A DNA stretch of 64,000 nucleotides from Paenibacillus phytohabitans. GTDB lineage: Bacteria > Bacillota > Bacilli > Paenibacillales > Paenibacillaceae. Positions 60,859 through 64,000 of this stretch are shown here, piece after piece. A program made the position numbers and the translations under genes. The stretch lies in the NCBI RefSeq assembly GCF_013141775.1, contig NZ_WHOB01000089.1, forward strand, positions 186,001 to 250,000, in the 5' to 3' direction. Position 1 is the first letter of the stretch; every line of letters starts with the position of its first letter. The notes beneath the pieces were generated by a model. It ran no database searches and had not been told where the DNA came from. It saw only the letters and a list, made by a program, of their open reading frames with translations.

Positions 60859-61722
60859 ATGCTAATTGCACTGGATATGGACGGAACACTGCTGAACGAG
60901 GATGGTGAGATTAGCAGGGAGAACAAGGAAGCCATACTGCACGCACAGCGCCTGGGGCATACCGTGATCATAGCCACCGGACGTTCTTACATGGATGCGG
61001 AGCGCCAGCTTCGGCTGGCAGATCTGGAGTGTCCTGTAGTGAGTCTGAACGGCGCTGTTATCACACTGCCTGACGGAACGCTGGCCGCGAGTACACCGCT
61101 GAACAAGGAGGATATCATCCCCGCGCTGCGCTGGATGAACGAGATTCCTGAATTGTACTATGAGGTATACACAGAGGATAACGTATATGTAGAGCTTGAT
61201 AAGCGGGTACGTCTGGAGAAGCTGTCGGCACTGAAGGAAGATGAGGTTCCCGAAGAGGTGGGCTGGCTGCTTAAGGCGATGATCGACCAGCAGTTTCAGC
61301 AGGCGGCTGTAACCTATGTGGAGAGTATGGAGGACATCTGGAGCAAAGAGGAGAATCTGATCTACAAGACACTCGCCTTCTCGCTAAACCGCGAACTGCT
61401 GAAGGAAGCCTCTACACGGTTCGCTGCGATTCACGGGCTGATTATTACGGCATCGCATGTCAACAATATTGAAATTAATCATAAAGATGCTAATAAAGGC
61501 AACGGCGTGAAGCTGATGGCGGAGCATTACGGCATCCCGGCAGCGCAAATCGCAGTTATGGGTGACAGCTATAATGATCTGCCGATGTTCGAGATCGCCG
61601 GCTACCGGATTGCAATGGAGAATGCCGCACCCATCCTCAAAGAAACCGCCGATTTCATTACGCTAAGCAACTCGGAGCATGGTGTTGCTGCGGGTCTGCG
61701 GCATCTTTTGGATAAGCAGTAA
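60859..61722 (+). CDS. Cof-type HAD phosphatase
   Basis: 287 residues. HAD motifs: LIALDMDGTLLN with the nucleophile Asp (I), VIIATGRSY (II), a lysine in the DANKGNGVKLM region (III) and MGDSYNDLPMFEIAG (IV). The C2B cap lies between II and III. Cof-type enzymes dephosphorylate sugar phosphates, FMN or phosphorylated cofactors; the substrate is not predictable. ATG nine bases after AGGAG. It ends next to a minus-strand terminator. Confidence 0.9.
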   Translation: MLIALDMDGTLLNEDGEISRENKEAILHAQRLGHTVIIATGRSYMDAERQLRLADLECPVVSLNGAVITLPDGTLAASTPLNKEDIIPALRWMNEIPELYYEVYTEDNVYVELDKRVRLEKLSALKEDEVPEEVGWLLKAMIDQQFQQAAVTYVESMEDIWSKEENLIYKTLAFSLNRELLKEASTRFAAIHGLIITASHVNNIEINHKDANKGNGVKLMAEHYGIPAAQIAVMGDSYNDLPMFEIAGYRIAMENAAPILKETADFITLSNSEHGVAAGLRHLLDKQ

Positions 61723-61740
61723 CTCCGTCTTCATAGCAAA

Positions 61741-61768
61741 GAAAAAACAGCCCTCACAGGAAGGCTGC
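61741..61768 (-). terminator. Rho-independent terminator of the spo0E-like operon
   Basis: On the minus strand CAGCC and GGCTG arms are followed by six T residues. The stem is short. Confidence 0.55.
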
Positions 61769-61774
61769 TCTTCT

Positions 61775-61900
61775 TCAGCGGCGGCCGGCTCCAGAGCGAT
61801 GAAGACAGCAGACAGATATTGCACCCAGGTTTAATGCGAGAAATATGATGACAGTTAACCGCTGGGCGGTAGTCAAAGCCAACAGAACGGGAATAAACAC
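61775..61900 (-). CDS. Possible 41-residue hydrophobic peptide
   Basis: Starts at GTG with GGAGGG five bases upstream and codes MFIPVLLALTTAQRL followed by TVIIFLALNLGAISVC and a basic end. It follows the Spo0E-like gene by 43 bases and is followed by a terminator, so it may be a co-transcribed membrane peptide. A longer overlapping reading that begins inside the Spo0E-like gene is not supported. Confidence 0.35.
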   Translation of the reverse strand: MFIPVLLALTTAQRLTVIIFLALNLGAISVCCLHRSGAGRR

Positions 61901-61943
61901 GACATCCCTCCAATTCTCACCTTTTATTTGTGAATCTATCCAA

Positions 61944-62111
61944 TCAGCTAATCCTTTGCGGATAGCTATACTGATTAAGCAAATGATCCAGGGCAACGGA
62001 TTGTTCAACTACTTTGGGATGTGTCAAAATGCCGTATCTCTGCTGCGTCTGGTACAACTTCTGTCTGGCTTTCTCTACCTGCAGCAAAAATGTACGATCA
62101 TTGGTCTGCAT
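61944..62111 (-). CDS. Spo0E-like aspartyl-phosphate phosphatase
   Basis: 55 residues, two antiparallel helices. The family signature is VVEQSVALDHLLNQY, with the SxxLDxxxxxY pattern at residues 38-48. Spo0E-type proteins dephosphorylate Spo0A~P and delay sporulation. The ATG chosen has GGAGG seven bases upstream; the 38 upstream in-frame codons are not plausible. Its presence supports an endospore former. Confidence 0.85.
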   Translation of the reverse strand: MQTNDRTFLLQVEKARQKLYQTQQRYGILTHPKVVEQSVALDHLLNQYSYPQRIS

Positions 62112-62272
62112 GACACTTCCTCCTTTGTTCAATATATTAATCTCAGCTGTCAAAAATTGGACCTTAAGATAAATGGCGTGAACTATTCTTACATAACCCG
62201 CCTCAAGCTGCACTCTGCCCAGCATGAACCCCCGGCAGCTTCAGCTGCAAGGTGAATTAGGAGGAATCTCAG

Positions 62273-62728
62273 ATGAACCTGTACCCGGGGATTGCCCGGC
62301 TATATGAGAACCGGCTGCTGCGTACCGAGCTGGAATGTGAGCAATTTGATCTTGCGCTGGAAGGCCTGGCTGGTGATACGGAGGATGCCGTGATTCATCA
62401 GATCTTCAAGGTATTCGATGATGATACGGAACAGGAGGAGGTCATGTTCAGCCTCGTCCATTTCGTGGAGAGCGTTCAAATGGAGATGTACCTGACCCAG
62501 CTGCTCGAGTCACTGCCGGACATGATGGAGCATGCGCGCAACTGGGCCATTGTGCTGAATACAAGAATCCTGAATGACGATAATTACCGCAAAGATTACG
62601 CAGAGATCGCCGCTCTCATGCCGGTGAAGGTCAAGAGATGCCTGGCTTTTCTGCTGGAGGAAATTAAGGAAGACAATCCCCGGCTGTTCGAGCGCAAGGC
62701 TAATTACATTCTCGCTAAACTGAAGTAA
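62273..62728 (+). CDS. Imm30-type immunity protein
   Basis: 151 residues, helical and acidic. The central stretch DDDTEQEEVMFSLVHFVES, followed by WAIVLNTRILND, matches the pattern of immunity protein family 30, which protects against polymorphic or contact-dependent toxins. No toxin gene lies on either side, so it may be an orphan immunity gene. ATG eight bases after GGAGG. The next feature downstream is the second repeat array. Confidence 0.7.
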   Translation: MNLYPGIARLYENRLLRTELECEQFDLALEGLAGDTEDAVIHQIFKVFDDDTEQEEVMFSLVHFVESVQMEMYLTQLLESLPDMMEHARNWAIVLNTRILNDDNYRKDYAEIAALMPVKVKRCLAFLLEEIKEDNPRLFERKANYILAKLK

Positions 62729-63213
62729 CTAATCTATCCATACTTCGCAGCCCCGCTAAGCAGAATGCCCAAAGCTATTGCCGGACCCTCCTGAAGAATA
62801 TCCAGAATCACATGTCTTGGTTCCAGTCCCTTAAGCCCTTGATGGGCTCGTTCTGCCTATTATCCCGCTCCTCTTATTCACTAGACTTCCATGCAGGGGA
62901 ACGGGCAAAATGGTATATTGTATACTGGTCAAAATGTTGTACATATTGCAACTTAGATTTATAGATACCAGGAAATTCGAAGAATTGTTGCATGAAATAC
63001 AGCAATTGTCTGGATTATCCGCTTAAATGAGGTGGAATCCTGCATTTCCTACAACAATTTTGGGATTAGGCGAATTTTTAGGAGGGGAATGTTGTATTTC
63101 GTGCAGGACTTAGAGCTGGTGAAGTGATAGTCTACGCCTGAAAGTTCCCCCACCGGTAAACCCGCAGTATAACTTGCAGATAAGCTTATATAGAACAAAC
63201 GAAGGTGAATCTA
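62729..63213. other. Intergenic region holding repeat array 2
   Basis: No gene is seen. The repeat array covers 62983-63108. A small hairpin (AGCCC/GGGCT near 62837-62851) has no U-tract. Confidence 0.55.
62983..63108. repeat. Array of imperfect palindromic repeats, copy 2
   Basis: Three units: 62983-63008, 63038-63059 and 63087-63108, the same family as array 1. Read on the minus strand, the three units align with the first three units of array 1 in order, orientation and start-to-start spacing (48 and 49 bases here, 47 and 49-50 there). Confidence 0.75.
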
Positions 63214-64000
63214 ATGAACAAGCTTTTATTTCATAATATACCGCTGGGCGCTACCGGCGAGAAAATCCCCCAGGCGAAGGTTGCCTCCGCCCGGACGAGC
63301 AGGGAGACCGTGAAGCCCGGAGACAGCGACGCGGCTTACTTCCGCAGGCTGGAGGAAGGCGGCATTCTGCTCAATCCTCCGCAAATCTCAGCGGTGCGGC
63401 ATCATCTCGGGCCGCTGCTGACGCTGGCGGGAGCAGGCTCCGGCAAAACCTCGGTGCTGATCTGCAGAACCGGGTATTTGCTGTCTGTGCGCGGCATCGC
63501 CCCGGGCCGGCTGCTGCTGCTCACGTTCTCCAGCAAGGCAGCGGCAGAGATGCGAGAGCGGATTGCGCTGCTGCCGGGTGTGGATGCGGGCGATGCCGCC
63601 CGCCTGCAGGCCCGCACGTTCCACTCGTTCTTCCTTTATTTCCTGCGCCGGCAGGGACTGCGGCAGGATATATTCCATGAAACCCGGCGCCAGCACATTC
63701 TGCTGAAGCAGATCATGCGTCAGCTCGGGCTGCCGAAGGATGCTTATCCCCCAGAGAATCTGCTCACCCTGCTCTCCTCCTGCAAGATGAATATGGGCTT
63801 GCCGGAGGATATGCCGGAAACGACGGAAGCCGAGAAGGAAATGAAGGCCATTCTCGCCCTGTACGAGCAGTGGAAGACCGATAATTTCAAAATCGATTTC
63901 GACGACGTGCTGCTGATCGCCTACCGGATGCTCCGGGAGCAGCCGGCGCTGCTGCTGGAGCTGCAGCAGAAATACCAATATGTAATGGTCGACGAATTCC
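63214..64000 (+). CDS. UvrD/Rep-family DNA helicase, N-terminal part
   Basis: The 262 visible codons hold superfamily 1 helicase motifs: Q-motif-like LNPPQISAVRH, Walker A GAGSGKT (73-79), Ia LLTFSSKAAAEM, the ARTFHSFF block, and Walker B at the edge (YVMVDEF). The first 45 residues are an extension not seen in standard PcrA. Likely a DNA-repair 3'-5' helicase; the exact subgroup cannot be told because the C-terminal half is missing. ATG after GAAGGTG. Confidence 0.88.
   Translation, partial: MNKLLFHNIPLGATGEKIPQAKVASARTSRETVKPGDSDAAYFRRLEEGGILLNPPQISAVRHHLGPLLTLAGAGSGKTSVLICRTGYLLSVRGIAPGRLLLLTFSSKAAAEMRERIALLPGVDAGDAARLQARTFHSFFLYFLRRQGLRQDIFHETRRQHILLKQIMRQLGLPKDAYPPENLLTLLSSCKMNMGLPEDMPETTEAEKEMKAILALYEQWKTDNFKIDFDDVLLIAYRMLREQPALLLELQQKYQYVMVDEF

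Noticed and set aside
61775..62008. 77-codon ORF starting inside the Spo0E-like gene
   Set aside because: No ribosome site at that start and out of frame with a clear gene; only the 41-codon GTG version is kept at low confidence.
43487..63108. Repeat arrays read as CRISPR
   Set aside because: Units are imperfect, alternate in orientation, number only three or four, have spacers that resemble each other, and no cas gene is present.

Overview
The window looks like chromosomal DNA of an endospore-forming Firmicute, most probably Paenibacillus or a close relative. The evidence is strong AGGAGG-type ribosome binding sites, frequent TTG and GTG starts, moderate GC content, secreted proteins with triple SLH domains, a Spo0E-like phosphatase gene, Spo0A-type 0A boxes, CcpA/LacI-type operators and a very long Bacillus-type ter stress operon. 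No rRNA, tRNA, insertion sequence, prophage or CRISPR array was seen. Genes run off both ends: an FAD-dependent oxidoreductase on the left and a UvrD-like helicase on the right.

Layout. 1-5.5 kb: two c-di-GMP enzymes (a six-helix membrane GGDEF protein and an SBP-PAS-PAS-GGDEF-EAL protein), both with 0A boxes upstream, then a 47-residue ORF behind a near-perfect Fur box. 5.7-9.7 kb: a TPM-domain membrane protein, then a divergent LysR regulator/rhodanese pair. 9.7-20.5 kb: a three-gene minus-strand operon of large exported proteins (purple-acid-phosphatase-like protein with PA14, an SLH protein, and a GH92 alpha-mannosidase with three C-terminal binding modules). 20.9-25.3 kb: an FNT-family channel, a tiny membrane ORF and a second SLH surface protein.

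25.4-37.7 kb: a ter operon read from right to left. It encodes a TerB-like protein, three TerD proteins, a TerD-TerA fusion, TerC, then the Ter-associated metabolite module (TIM-barrel C-C lyase, PRTase-TRSP, StiP/PRTase_1, HAD phosphatase, ATP-grasp), and finally an XpaC-like membrane protein and TelA. 38-43.3 kb: a polar amino-acid ABC transporter, agmatine deiminase plus N-carbamoylputrescine amidase (agmatine to putrescine), and a YfcE-like phosphodiesterase. 43.4-43.7 kb holds an array of imperfect palindromic repeats that recurs, inverted and with the same spacing, at 62.98-63.11 kb.

43.8-52 kb: glutamate synthase small subunit, a PadR/HAAS membrane-protein pair behind a 23-bp perfect inverted repeat, a lipoprotein, a LAS-type peptidoglycan peptidase divergent from a two-gene split sigma factor resembling SigO-RsoA, and a type I pullulanase with a LacI/CcpA-type operator. 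52.1-56.3 kb: a six-PAS hybrid histidine kinase translationally coupled to a C39-like cysteine peptidase. 56.4-64 kb: a coiled-coil exported protein behind a leader terminator, a GT4 glycosyltransferase, a NifI1-like PII protein with a cre site, a DUF445 membrane protein, a Cof-type HAD phosphatase, a Spo0E-like protein, an Imm30-type immunity protein, the second repeat array and the helicase.

Common themes are cell-surface construction, stress and lifestyle signalling (c-di-GMP, Spo0A, Ter, split sigma factor, hybrid kinase) and carbon/nitrogen balance. Family calls come from reading the translated sequences; no database search was run.
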